A stretch of 60,000 bases of DNA from Polytrichum commune (taxonomy: Eukaryota; Streptophyta; Polytrichopsida; Polytrichales; Polytrichaceae). Within the stretch, counting starts at the first letter, position 1. Every line of letters begins with the position of its first letter. Below are positions 21,895 through 35,400 of this stretch, in pieces. The stretch covers positions 50,308,758 to 50,368,757 of the forward strand of contig OX485805.1 of NCBI GenBank assembly GCA_950295325.1, in the 5' to 3' direction. The notes under the pieces were generated by a model. The model ran no database searches. It worked only from the letters and a program-made list of their open reading frames with translations, and was not told where the DNA came from. Position numbers and translations under genes: made by a program.

Positions 21895-22330
21895 CTGACC
21901 TCTAGAATAAAATTGCAACACTAACGTTGGGGCATGCGACCCTTGGGCAACCCCCAAAAATAAAATTAAGACCCTATCAAAAATTAATGCATGCCCAATC
22001 TGTTTTGAAAAAAAAGTTGCTCTTGCATTCTTGAAGGTTGTCTTGTTCACAAAACCCATATTGAGTGCACCTCACCTTCAAGGCCCAAAATCCAATATAT
22101 ATGTTCACTTCCTCTTAGTAAATAAATGATTGACTAGGATTTCATTCCCAAAGTGAGTTTGTCAATAGAGCATGTAATTAACTTTGGAAGTTAGAACCAT
22201 GGAAAATAATCCTCATTAGCATAGAGGTTATAAAATTTTCTAGTTACCATCTGAGAGGGCCTCTATCATTTTGAAGTTGAACTCAAGATAATGTGCTAAT
22301 TTTAATCATTCATTTAGTTGATTCCAAATT
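21895..22330. repeat. Diverged duplicate segment, copy 1
   Basis: Aligns in direct orientation with 25590-25960. Shared words include CCCTTGGGCAAC, CTTGCATTCTTGAAGG and AAGGCCCAAAATCCAATATA. The alignment is interrupted by small gaps. No terminal repeats were found. It is an old segmental or transposon duplication of unknown class. Confidence 0.65.
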
Positions 22331-23939
22331 TTTACCTCCTGTAGGAACAAGGGCCTAGTCAGATCTTGAATGGGTCTCAATGCCGACAGAAAAAGTTAGA
22401 GTATTATCTCAAAACATGTATGTGAACTAGAATGAATACATTTCCAAGGAATTCTTCATCAAAGGAATGGCTTGATATGAGGAGGTCTTTATCCAATGAA
22501 GACAACGACAATTCTACAGGAGAAATTCTTTGTTTTTTTTTAAATTCAATATAAATGTAGCCCCTAAATCCCATTTTCCCGAAATTTAGTTTTCTTTTTA
22601 GAAGGTGCTCTAAAATTACATCAATTACCTGCCAATGAATCTTGGACTATGGAGCACATTGGGATTGAGTGTGTCAAGGGAGGAATTTAAAGGTGTCGCC
22701 GAGTCCTTGAAAATAGCTTATCATTCTCTTGGTGGAAATGAGAGGAAGGTGGTGAATGAACATTGCATGTCAGTGGAGAAAACCATAACATTCCTTTTTC
22801 TTTTTCTTTCTATCATTCTCTTGACCCACATCACATTCCATCTCCCAAAAGGGTGGAAGAATCCTTACATTAAAGTTTGGTAGAGCATGATAAGAGTAAG
22901 TGAGAATGATCATCCATTCCACAACATCATTCAACAATTGTTGCAGGTTGGGTAGGGTTGGGAATAAGTCAAATAGTGTTATGAACTATACCCTGCTCTA
23001 TTCTCTCTTACTAGTAGGTTCAACATGATAAACTCAGGTGAAGCACTCTCACTGATATTATTAGAATGGAATGGCGGCTCTTAGCAGCTGAATTATGTTA
23101 GTTCACATCAAGATAAACATAACTTTGATGTTTATCTTATCTTATTTTATTGCAACATAATCCTTGGGAATAAGCTTCTCATTCTCTTGAGAACCCGCAT
23201 CACGTTTCATACATAGTTCACACTGATTATGGTAGATAGTGTGGGCATATATATAGTGTGACTTACCCTTCCCATTCCTATAGTGTGGTCCAAAATGTAC
23301 ACCTTTACACATGAAAATACCGTGCGATCAAATCTTTAACCTTTCACTATGTTTCATTCATTCACTATTGGTTGTGGGTATAGTATCAATTGAAAGAAAT
23401 AGAAAATGTGAATCCAAAGAGCATAAACTTATTTCTTAAGTTCAAGAATCAAGGAAGACAACATTAAAATCGACATACAAACGTTCTTGAAGGTATATGT
23501 AATTGATCTTGGCATGATCAATGTGGCCAAATCGCAAAGTCTTCAGAGGCGGTCTTGATGTCCTTAGAAAGCGTATGGGAAGCTCTAAATTATAGATTGC
23601 TAGTGTACGAAAAATGAGCAAAATTTGAAGGAGATACCATGATTTGTTTCTTCGGAATCCAAAGATGTATTGTGAATTGATAATTAATGTGCACCCACAA
23701 TAGAAGATTCCTCAATGTTTTGGAGATCGGAAGAAGAGGAGAAGAAGGCCGGAAGAAGATTGGAAGTTAGGTTGTAATCTAGATTGTGAGATGACACTCG
23801 GAGGCAACACAACAACCAAGGCTCATCACCAAGTAGAGTGCTATATGCACAATATAAGAAGTTGTGAAGCTGGGAGTTTCAGAACTGAGATGTGAGCTGA
23901 GGCTCGACATCTTGATCTAGAAGTGCTCCACCTGAAATA
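22331..23939. other. AT-rich, no gene supported
   Basis: Short ORFs only. One small palindrome (AAGATAAACAT...ATGTTTATCTT) lies near 23110-23140. I see no TE ends or RNA genes. Confidence 0.4.
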
Positions 23940-24162
23940 CTACACCAAATATACTATTTAGTGTGACTTAGTATTCGGATTTACAAAGTGCTATATCTTT
24001 TTACTATTGAAGTAAATTCTTATCAAATAAAGTTGTCAATGTTCTATAATGTCCAAACTACCAATTTAACATTTGCTGGTAAAATATGAGATGCACAGTA
24101 GACAAGTATAGCATTGCGTAATTCCAAATAGTAAGTCACACTAAACATCATATTTAGTGTAG
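23940..24162. mobile_element. MITE family A, 223 bp (TIR CTACACTAAATAT)
   Basis: The ends CTACACCAAATATACTATTT and (inverted) CTACACTAAATATGATGTTT form imperfect terminal repeats. Same length and internal sequence (TTCTATAATGTCC; TAATTCCAAATAGTAAG) as copies at 39838, 41901 and 44576. It is non-coding. The superfamily is unclear because the target duplication is not clean. Confidence 0.8.
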
Positions 24163-25589
24163 TGTTCTCAAGCCCAACCGGTTACATGCTGACATCTCTT
24201 GGTTTTTCTTTATTATCTTTAGACTCAAATGGCTTGTTAGATTCCTACAAGTGGAGTGATCTCCGAGTTCAAATCCGAGTTCCCTCTTTGAAACTCACAG
24301 CTTCCCCAAAGAAATTTCTTTACCCTACCCAATACTTGACCAATGCAAGTTGAATACATGTTCACATTAGGGTATTCATCCATCGAACACAACACACCCT
24401 TAACTAGAGCGTTGATTCCTCCAAAACGAATAGTTTCCCTTCCCATTGTTTACAATACGCCTTCAACTCTCATCAACTTAGAAATTCAGTGAGTTTGATT
24501 TATGCGTTGTTTGTGTGTTTCATCTTTTGATTATGCATTATGTATGGAATGTGAACTTGATGTTATTAAATGGTAATTTGAGGTAGCATGTGCATCTCAT
24601 ATATTGAGCTACTAATATTTGTTCTTGTTTCTTGAGTTGAACTTTGAGATCTCATCATTAACAATGACTTGATCAAATTTTATAAGTGAGGGCTCTTGAG
24701 CACAAGACAAAGTACTTCATAGGCTAATCATTTGTCTGGTTTGCTGAAGATTTGAGGGAGATATTAACATTTGAACGTTCAGGTATATATTCTTGTCCCC
24801 GGGGGTGGACACTTCATGGGATACCTAAATGACATGTGTGGGTTGCTATGTGATTAAACCTTCATCTTTGTCCATGAATATATGTTGTTGTTTCTTGGGA
24901 TCATCCTTGTTGAATCATCATAGGAGATGATGAGTGGTGGTTTTGGAGGTGGTGTTTGAGTGTATTCTACAACTTCAATTTCAGGGTTGAATTGACATAA
25001 GTAAAGGATTATGAAGCATAGCAAGATACTAGACATTCAAACAAGCTTTCATAGTTTTCCACTACTACATCGTAAAAAAAATTCCTTGGGTGGCAACTCC
25101 CAATTTATGAAATGCATGATTTAATGCATAATGGACTGTAGTGCGGGGTTGCAAGCTTGTATTGGATGTTCAAGTACTTGGCATTTCAAAAGCTATAATA
25201 TACATGACCAAATAGTTTTAAAAAATCTCTTAAATAAATAGTAATGACAAATTTCCCCAATACAAAATTTTGGTATCTTATCATTTTAAAAGAGTACAAG
25301 AGTTTCTCAAATGGGTATCCTAGGGCAAGCCAATTCATTTTGAAAGGATTTCAAGGAAAATATCAAAATTTGAAAACCATGTAAACAACAATAAAAGTCT
25401 TAGAGAAAGAGAATTTGAATAGAATTTAAGAAGCCTAGATAGAGAGAGAAAAAGTTTGGGACATCCCCAAGTCAATGTTCAATGTTTGGGACATGCCACC
25501 AAGTTATGATGTTAAGGTAACTTGAATTTAAATTGTGGAGGATGCTAACCTCTACCCAACAAGCTTTTTGAAGGAGGGGTCTCCTGCTA
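24163..25589. other. No gene supported; contains an LTR-like motif
   Basis: At 24174-24213, AACCGGTTACATGCTGACATC and the following TTGGTTTTTCTTTATT closely resemble a motif inside both LTRs of the Athila-like element. The rest is AT-rich with short ORFs only. Confidence 0.4.
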
Positions 25590-25960
25590 GGATTAGGGCT
25601 AGGACCCGTGATCCACAACCCTTGGGCAACTTGAGAATTTTTTTTTAACCCAATCGATAAACGCTATATGCCTCGCCCAACGTCAAAAAGAAAGTTACCC
25701 TTGCATTCTTGAAGGGCGCCTTGTCCACGAAACCCATATTGATTGCACCTCAACTTCAAGGCCCAAAATCCAATATACATGTTCACTTCCACTTAGTGAA
25801 TAGGCAATTGATTGGTATTTCATTCCCAAAGTGACACTGTTAATAAAGCCTATAATCAATTTGGAAGTTAAGAATACGAAAAATTCCTCATCAACAATGA
25901 GGTGATAATTTTTTTGACTCGTTTGAAATGATTGAAGGCTCAAAAAGACCAATGTTGATC
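25590..25960. repeat. Diverged duplicate segment, copy 2
   Basis: Direct-orientation partner of 21895-22330, about 3.7 kb away. It shares CTTGCATTCTTGAAGGG, AACCCATATTGA and TTTCATTCCCAAAGTGA. Confidence 0.65.
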
Positions 25961-26640
25961 TAGAACTCCATTCTTGATAACTGGGAGGAGATGGGCATTG
26001 ATAAATGGACTAGTTTGAGAAGATGGACTCACTAGTTTGACATATACAAAACCCTACCCTACCACATCTCCGCTACATTTGGGTGGGTAGGTCCTTTTGA
26101 ACACTAGAATCTGGTACTCGGGCTGGCCCCAAGTGATGTATAAAAGTGATGGTCGATACTTGCAAGCTCAGATGAGCTAGTGACAGTGTTGTGTAGACAG
26201 TGGGATGTGCTTAATGGAGTTCATAGTGGACCCTATCTTATATATTGCAGGAGCCTAATCTTCAGTTACAGATTGCCGTTAGTCCAGTGTAGTCTCGCTA
26301 CATTCCAATCTGCAAGGCAAGCTTCATTGATAGGGCTCGCAAAGCTGCCATTTGGCAAAGTTATGTTGAAAATGCCGGACACATTGATGTGTAGGTTGCA
26401 TGTGAGTTAAATTCCAGCATCCCCACCTTCGTAGATGTGCTGGTGCGATTTTGTCACAGGAAGTGGACTGCAACATTTGGATCTGGAAGGGGCAATCCTT
26501 GCTTTGCTTTCCACACTGGGCTCTGTCCCGATAACTAGGATTTTAGTAGGCTTGTGTGGCCTATCTTCACAACATAAATACTGGACAGAGAAGATCATCA
26601 CCAAAGTTTAGGGCCCTGTCAGTACCCTTTATAATCTGTT
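25961..26640. other. No gene supported
   Basis: Mixed-composition sequence with short ORFs only and no recognised motifs or TE ends. It runs directly into the duplicated segment that starts near 26640. Confidence 0.35.
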
Positions 26641-27530
26641 TCAGCTCATTGCAAGCAATGTTTTCTCCTGATCCTTCATCCGTATGTTTGGCTGCAGGAG
26701 AGAGATCAACAGGTTACATTGATGTAATTGGGATGTAATCACTCGATACAACTGTATGATTTCTCTCTCAGCCAACCATATGCATGGAGGTTCCAGGACT
26801 GGCTGTGATCTGTTGGATTCCAGCACAACGTCCATTTAAGTTGTGTATGCCCTGCCATGGCACTCGGAAATGTGTCTGGGCACAGCAGTACTGGTGGCTA
26901 GGGATGGCACTGATGAAGGCGAAGATGAGGGATCCGTGGACAAGCATTGTAAGAGCGTGATCGGCTTTGGAGGTCAAGTAACTGCTTGCCTCAAAGTAGA
27001 TGGGATTTCTCATGATCATCATGGTCTCATGACATATGGTTGAGTTTGTCATATTTATTTGCAGATCGGTTTTTGACGAGATGCTTAGGAACTCATTGCA
27101 AGGATGCTTCGGTCTTGTTTGTTTGACTGACATGTTTCATCATTCCAGTATGCAGATCCCAGTACTAATCAATTAATGCAGGTTCAAGTGTGGTTCTTGA
27201 GCTGTTTGTCTGCGCAAATGTGATGTTTCAGTCCACTGCCGGCCCCAATAGCTACGATACTTCCACCAATGCTATCAACTATGTAATATATTCAGACGAA
27301 GCCTGTATGAGCTGAGAGAGAGATCATCATCGATGCCATGGTTGGTGAGGATGCTGGATTAAAACAGCAAATGAAGCTGCAAATGGAGCCAGGACGAGCT
27401 GAGTCTTAATGTGTGCCTGGTTCGTGTGAGTCAAATTCAGCGACATTGAATCTGCAAGATAATCGTTTGGCGTAATTCTGTCCGAGACCCAGCACGTGCG
27501 AGCATGGTGAAGGATTACTCTGACCACGAC
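26640..27530. repeat. Diverged duplicate segment, pair B copy 1
   Basis: Aligns in direct orientation with 36300-37110. Shared parts include an inverted-repeat hairpin (26682-26783; arms GTATGTTTGGCTG and CAGCCAACCATATGC), GAGGTTCCAGGAC, TCAAGTAACTGCTTG, ATTTATTTGCAGAT and CTGCAAGAT...CGAG(A/G)CCCAGC. The higher GC content suggests an old gene or transposon. I could not assemble a reading frame shared by both copies. Confidence 0.65.
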
Positions 27531-27843
27531 TCTCCCCGTAAGATGGCCAAGAATATTATTACTCTAGTCACGAGGAGCATTAGTTCAAAGGAGTTACCAG
27601 TGTGTCACAAGCTCGGTCTCCTATGCATTATTTAGTAGTCATAGAACAGTCAGATTCCCAGAATTGATTAGACATCTTAACATTAGCCTTGGCCCTTAGG
27701 GCACTTCAAAGTTCACACATGAGTCAAGGGCCATAACCATGAAATGGTGAGGGCCTTTGACTGTCATCCAAAGGCCGTACCATGTGTGTTGAGAGAGCCA
27801 TTTTGTGTTGTGATAGGCCCTCAAACATAATGTGAAGTGAGAA

Positions 27844-28670
27844 TGGACCATGTTGAGGGAACATTGTTTTTTTTATTGGTGGGAAAAGAGGGGCAACCCT
27901 ACCTCACTAGTTACATATGGTCATTTTTACTTTTATTTTTCACTTCTTTTTGAGTTTAACATTGGTGAGGAAAGAAATGAGAGTATGATGGATCATCTTC
28001 AGAGAAGAGGGAGGATTCTTGTTGCATCGGCTTTAAATTGGTGTTTTGCACAAGATTGTCCAACATGTGTTTGATATGCAAGCATTGACACTTAATGGAG
28101 AATGGGAAAATGCCTTGAATTTGAGCATTTTCTTTGAGAATATGAAGATGAGTGATCACATAGTGTGGGTATTTGAGAGAAATGTAGGGTTCACTCATAG
28201 GTTATTATTGGGTTGTTTCACGGGAAAAATGTTAAGCAAACAACTCCTGTATGTCATAAGTATACATTAAAGTTCCTATGTGAGAACTTAGGTCCGTATA
28301 TACAGAGGAAGAATACACATATGAGAGACATTATTTCAGTTGACAATAGGATTGCAATGTCATTACAAAGGCTTGGGACTAGAAATACCTTGTATACTGT
28401 AGGAGAAGAATACGGGGTGGTAATGATTTTTTTTTTAAATAAATAAATAAATTGATAAGAGTTCATTTGCAATTGACTCTTGTACAATTTCCAAGTCCAA
28501 CTCGGTTTAGGGTTCTAGCATAAGAATTTGAGGCCCTTCATGGAATTCCTCATATTATAGGAGCAATAGATGGATCTCACATTCTAGTTTTTGCACCCTT
28601 GGGAGGGTGACCAACCGAAAAGTAGAAACCATGTGAGAACAACTACAAGGTGTTCTTTATTCATTGGTAA
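27844..28670 (+). pseudogene. PIF/Harbinger (HARBI1-like) transposase relic
   Basis: A DDE nuclease remnant, broken into several frames. The frame at 28213-28440 contains LGPYIQRKNTHMRDIISVDN followed by a RLGTRNTLYTVGEEYGV-like helical segment typical of PIF/Harbinger nucleases. A second frame at 28542-28620 holds GIPHIIGAIDGSHILVFAP, which carries the first catalytic Asp. An AT-rich insertion (8 T, then AAAT repeats, 28427-28455) sits at the frame change. After GAIDGSH, stops accumulate and the later acidic residues are not recognisable. It is dead, but it shows that this superfamily reached the genome. The Tourist-like MITE at 52579-53024 belongs to the same superfamily. Confidence 0.75.
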
Positions 28671-31600
28671 GAAAAATTATATAAACTTTGGATCTACCTT
28701 AGCCTACTTAAATTACGAAACATGTGATTATATAAAATTTAGTATAAGGGGAAAACCCCCACTTTAAATTTGAGGTAGAAAGAAATTAGTATGAAAAAAA
28801 TAATAGAGATTTTTTTTAAATAAAATAAATATTCTCAAATATAATACATGCGAAATGGATGAAAAATTAAACAACTGGATTATGATCTGTACACTCTTCT
28901 TTCACCAATATATAATAACGTGAATATTTTTCATGTCATATTCGAGTTTTAAGTTTGCCTTCATACATAATGACTAAATAATTCTTTTTATAGATAATTT
29001 AGCATTAGTTGAAATAATCTAGGGTTTCTTTTATAATTACCTATAGGATGCTGAATATTTGGTGAAGTAGGTTCTTTCTTACTTATAGGGTTCCCTAAAG
29101 TCCAAATGAGGAGGTAAATAACCCACATAAAATATCCTTTGTATGAATGTGACTATATAACAAAGGGAGGAGTGATCCCCCCGAGCTTGCACCTATAATT
29201 GGAGGAGAAGATTATTACTGTCGAAAGTCATTTCATTCATCTTTATTACAAGGTATATTCAATATAAAATGTGTATTTTGAGATTACAAACTTCGATAGA
29301 CATGAAGTATGCATGATTGGATATTGTTCTAACTAACAAAAGTTGAAAGAAATTGCATTTAAGGTAATTTCTCCTCCATAAGCTGATTGAAAATTATGTA
29401 TATCCAATATGGCCATAGATTTATAACCCATTCAAAAGTTGTGCAAAGGTTTTAAAAGGTTATAAAGTAAATTGGAATTTTGTTCAAATTTCCACTCCCA
29501 TGTGTGTACTTTCGAGATTTTGAAGGGAAGATAAAGAATTATTATGAAGATGGTTGATATACCATTGCGGTACATGACTGATATGGTTTCTATATGTATT
29601 GCAATACACAATACATGTATAATTGGTAAAGATAAATTTAATATGCAATAGATAGAAAAAGTAACGAAAAACTAAAAATATAAATAAATAATAATTCATT
29701 GATAGAATGATAAAATAAAATATTGAAATAAAAACTAAAAGTAAATTAACAATATCAAGTGTATTGAACATGGTGCAAAAAAAACATAAGAAGTTGACAA
29801 AGATACTAAAAACATTTACAAAATAAAATTATATATATATATTATTGGAGGCTACAAGAATACAGGAGGGAGTAACGAAATCATTGTGACAAATGAAGCT
29901 TAAAAGGTATTCAAATCTAGATAGCCTACGTATGAACACTGAACTTGATATAAATAAATGATTATAATTTATGTATGGAGGCTCCCATATGAGCATTCAT
30001 ATTTTTTTTAGTAAATTTGTTGTAGCCTAGAAAGATGCAAGCAAACTAGAAGAATTGTTAATTATTTGCTGAAATTTTCCTTTTATTTTGTCTTGAATTT
30101 TTTCTAATATTTTGTAGTGCTTGGATGTGAATTCTACTGTATATCATCTTGAGTATTTGTTGACATTTGATTGACAACACTTGCACGCGTCCATTCCAAA
30201 TATTAATCTGCTAATTGTATTCATATTCATAGTTATCATGATTTGAAATTTCATGTAAACGCTTGTTATTTGTATATTCCATCAAATGTACCTTATATAG
30301 AGGACCATTGGGTTTGCATCATTAAACAATTGAAAATTATTGAACTTCCTATTTCCCAATGAGGGTCTATGCAACCTGAATTGTGATTGACTCCAAACAC
30401 CCAAGGAAAATTTTGGCCTCATTGTTGGGTTTCAAAATGACTCCCATCTTGTGAGGAACCTCCCATTGATTAAAAAATTAATTAATTCAATAAAAAATTC
30501 AATAAAAAACATTGTCTACAAAAACCACATATACTTGCAAACTCCAAACATTATGACTTGTGGGCAGTTGAGAGAGACAACTTTTTGCCTCTTTTAAACT
30601 AATATGTCATGAAAATTTTATTATTGAAAAAAACAATTAGAGTAATTCTAGCAACTATTGATAGTTGTTTCACTTTCATGGTCTTCTGGAATTTGCGATT
30701 GGTCTACCACTATTATTCACCCTTATCAACAACCTACCATGTAGAACTCCATATAGACATTTCATCCACGAATTGTTTTCTGGGCCTTTGAGCTTGTATT
30801 GCCTAGATTGAAATGAATTTGGACGGTCTCTGCTTTTTCAACCAATGAGAGCTCTTACATTACAATGATCATGGGCCTTCAATTTTTATATGTGAAGTGG
30901 CCCTTATTGGCATTGCTTAGTGACCTTGAATTAATGAGGGTATCACTAGTGGATTTTAGAAAAAAATAATGTCTTGGTTTGAAATATTAACATTGCTATA
31001 AGAATTTGAAGTATGTTATGCACAAAATGTCTATAATAAGATATTTTGGAGCAGTGAATGAGGAGTTTACGAGGTGATTTAAATTTTAGAGTTTTTTTTC
31101 ACATATCATTCAGTGGTTCTCCATGGTCATCAGTTGATGCCTAAGCTTGGTCCCTTGATTCATTGAAAAACCTAATGTTTTTTTGGCTTCCTTATCATTT
31201 TTCCTAATTTTTTTAAAGAAATATGTTATACAATTGACAAATAAAATAAGAAATCGGTTCAAATACTAAGTTTAAGGTGATTCATTAGTTTAAAGCAATT
31301 TGCACACTATTTCTACTTTAATTACTAGGTATGATAAAAGATCATTTCAAATCGTATTTTGAAAGAAATAAGAAGTATTCAAGTATGAAAATATGAAACA
31401 CCCTCAATAATACATGAAAATAACACCAAAAAACTAGATCAGCACTCAAAAATATGAATTTGGCACCCTTAAACATCAAATAAGCACTCCAAAATATTAA
31501 AACAACAAAAGATAGTAACAAAGAAAAAAAATCAAACGGACACACTCATGTATAAAGTGAACATCATAAAGTATCATTGGCATGAATTGAACTTGACGTA

Positions 31601-32483
31601 GTCTTTCTCCATTAGAACATCAAGGATTCTCACCTCATCATATTTAGATTAATTGAAATTTTATTTGAAGTTTGCTGAAAAGAAATGTATACAATAATGA
31701 AGTAAACACAAGTACTACATACAAGATTATGAAATCCTAGTATCATGTTTATATTCCATACAAGGTTCGCCACTAAGATTTTTTTCAAGGTGAGAATACA
31801 AGTATCTCCACTTAGACGAATTTCATCATGGCTTAATAGCAACAACCAAAATGTGATCAAAATCACTAGATGGCACCTCTATAGCCACCCTTAGCACATT
31901 TTGAAGATGTTTTGTATTTAAATGGTTTCTAAACTTTGTCTTGATCACATTTTACACTGTCCTTTTCATAAGTAGGCATACTAACACATTGACATCTTGC
32001 AGTATCAACTAAAACCAAAATGTTAGCATACTTCACTTGCAAAACATAATTTTATGTTATCATGGCCTAAAGGTCTCCAAATGTTACATCATTCCAATCC
32101 ACCAGGCCTTGCAATTTGAAATAAAAAACTCCCTCTTACATGAATCCGCATTTACAAGGAGTGAAAGAATCTTATCCCCAACCTCGTTTTGCCCTCCATA
32201 ATGCTTCAAAAGTTCTAAATCAATGACACCTCATGAAGCCAAGCCAAGCCTCCGGGGAACTCCATTGGGAATTTAGGGAACTCTCTGTGAACCTTCAAAA
32301 TCCCACACAAATGTTCTTATACGATGGGATGAACTATCAACCCCTTCATCTTGCAGACACTTATTTTACATCCACCAAAATTTCATTCGTCAAAATTTGT
32401 TTTGAGACAGCCCGAACGGTTTGATAGATCGTAGGATGAGGCTCTGTGATTGGATGGCTAGATTGGAGGGCTTGGATGTGGTC
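28671..32483. other. Strongly AT-rich 3.8 kb, nothing recognised
   Basis: No coding, RNA or TE feature can be supported. ORFs here are short and of low complexity. Composition is markedly more AT-rich than the retrotransposon to the left. Confidence 0.5.
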
Positions 32484-32495
32484 TGCCCACGACCA

Positions 32496-35400
32496 GATAG
32501 ATAGATAGATAGAAACTCCGGTCCCTATTTAAAGGGGCCGGTGTGAATGAAGTGTCCGTTCGTATTGTCAAATGGCCCGATGCCCACCAGACAAGGGGAA
32601 ATTTGGACAATACTACTCTCCCCTTCCGGGATGGACACTATAGTAACCGGAAAACAAAATAAAGGCAACCCTCCTTAGTTGATTAGCGCGCAGTTGTGTC
32701 AGTGTTATAGTATAAGATGTAATTTGTTGTGTTTGGTGAACGCCAAGTCATGTTTCCTTGGCTGGTTGAGGGAGGATGTTTAGCTACATGTAGACAGTCC
32801 GGATTCGACTCCCGTTGATTCCATCTGAGCGTTTAGTGTGTTATACATGACTTGGTGCTGCTAATGATTTAAAGGCAGGAAAATTGTACCAACCAGCCGG
32901 CTCCTACCCATCTTCCTGAGCTATTGGAGTTTACATTGTTCAATAAATAAAGGACTATTCTATGATCATTTTCTTATTATTGTTATTTTGTTTGTTTGTT
33001 TATTTATTTATTATTCCGTTGGTATTGCTATGTTATTTTCAATTCATCTTTTATGTAGAAGGATTGAACTAGCATATTGTATAGCAATGGTGTTTATTTC
33101 TTTGAATATATGGTTTACAGGATTTTGAGGTAGTTTAAATGTTTGTTCAAGTTGTTTCATTGACGGGGTGTGTGTGGTTCCTCTAGCTCCGGCCGAGATA
33201 ACTATAAGTGGGTCTACCTTCCAGCCTTGTTGAGTGATGTCATCAATAAGTGGTTGATACTTTTGGATTTTATTGTCAATTGTATCTTGTGGGAATCTAT
33301 CGTTTGTGTATGTGAATTCGATAAATTGTACCGTGAGGTTGTCTGTTGGGTGTGGTGGTGGGGTGGTGGGGTGCTTTGGTGTGGGAGTTCTTTGATACAT
33401 AAGAGGTCGGGTTTGAATCTTGCGTTACAGTGGCATCTTTGTTGTCCACATGTACATGGTAGGAGCCATGTGGGGACTGTATTCTCTTGTGGGTTGTTGT
33501 CGAATGTCCCTGCATTCACAAGGATGTAGCATCTTGATTTTTGCGATGATAGGATTAGTTTTCTTAGTTCCCATACTGCTTTGTTATGTCTTTTGGTTCT
33601 TAGGGCATGTATATGATGTTGGTTGCATTTTAACAATACATGTAGCCATGTATCTGCGTCAGAGGAGTTACAGATTGGGCATGTGATAGATGAGAATCTT
33701 TCTATGCCAAAAAATAGTTGTTTTCTGGCGTTGCCTATGTATTGTCCAGTTCGGAATTTTAGTATGCATGTTTTTTGTGAGTCTGATATTATAGGGTTAG
33801 ACCAGAAATCATTGGATATTTCATTATCAATGTCAGGGTTCGTTGTCCATTTGCTAATATTGGGAAATTGTTCTGACATGGTTTTTATATTGTTAGCTCG
33901 GTCGTGTTTAGTTAAGTATGTTTCGAAGCATCTGACAGGGCCTTTGTCAGGTCGCTTGTTTGGTCCAGGCCAGGTATCTTTTTGGAAATAGTATGGTGTG
34001 ATGTGTGCAAATTCGTACGGTTTGACAGCGAATCTGTATTTTTTTTTGGCGCTTTGTTTTGCTAATTGATCTACTTGCTCATTTCCATCAATGTTTGTGT
34101 GTGCTTTTACCTTATATATCGTAGTGGGTTGCGTTCGGCTTTTTAGCATTTCTATCATAGATGTTAATATAGTTTTGTCCGCATGGTTGTTATGGTGGGT
34201 AGGGTGTTTTATTTGTATGTTAAGTACATATATACAGTTGAGGCAGTCTGTGAATATATGTGCTGGTTTATTTGTATATTTGGTAGTAATTAATCTAAGT
34301 GTTTTGTATATGGCCATTAGTTCGGCCCTAAAGCTGGTTTGTAGGCCAGACAGTCTTTTTTATATATGTATTTTTGCTTTTGTTGGGTTGTAAATTCCAT
34401 AGCCAGCTGTTTCTTTCTTCCAATGTCTGTCGTTTGCTTGTGTGGGTGGGATAAACGATCCGTCTGTGTAGTAGCTGTATTGTAGTGGGAATTTTGGTAT
34501 CGTGTTTTTTTCGAAGTTTGGTAGCGGTGGTATGTTTGTGGTTGATGGGTTGACATGGGGTGGGTAGAGTAATTTATTTCATTTAGCGTTTTTGTTTATT
34601 AGAGTATTGCGAGGTGTGGGTGGGGCCTTTTGTATGTGATATTGTGCTATTTGTAGGTTTTCGATTACTGTTTTAATTGTATCTATTTGGTCGGGTGTAC
34701 CAATGTTGAGGTTTTGATGGTGGATACAGAAGATGTGTATTGCTAATGGTTCTATTCGGGGTTTGTTTATGTTTTGTGGGGTTGTTGGTTCGTCATATGT
34801 AATGGTGTCTGCATTGAAATGGGCTAACATGTGTGTGTCCGGGTATGGTCCGGTGTGTGGCGAGTAGTTTTGGTATCAATTAATGTCCGGTGTAACTAAT
34901 ATTGTGATGTTGTTTAAGTCGGTTTTAGCTGCTAGTCTTGCCCAATGTATTGTTTATTAGGTTGTTTCTTCATTATGTGGGTGTGCATACCCAATTCCAT
35001 TCCATTTATATTGGAAGGCAGTACCTAGTGATCCAAAGACTTTGTCTCTTACAAATGAGGAGTAAAATTTAGTGATATGTGTAGAACATGTTACTGGTGA
35101 GGAGAAGTATGAATGTGTGATGTTGAATGTTTTGGTGATGGAGTCAAGGAGATTTTTTGGGAGAGTGTGTTGTGATATTTTTAGTGGGTCTTTTTTTGGT
35201 TTTTTAGAGTTATATCTTTGGTAAAGCCATACTACTTCTGTTTCAAATGATTGTGGGGGAGGTACTAAGCCGTGTGTATTATATTTATCTTTGTTATATT
35301 GTTGCCAGAGCCATTTTAGTCTTGTAATTGGGATGGTAATGAGGTGTCGTCCGGTGTCTTCGTATATATGTGTTAATTCGTTTTGTGTGTGTATCGTGCT

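Noticed and set aside
32780-33010. tRNA-like SINE (GGATTCGACTCC resembles a box B)
   Set aside because: The stretch aligns with the LINE 3' UTR copy at 56900-57040, so it is part of the LINE.
33170-34393. Plus-strand ORFs of 88-122 codons
   Set aside because: Antisense to the LINE RNase H/CCHC coding region; Val/Leu/Cys-rich as expected for complements of an AT-rich gene.
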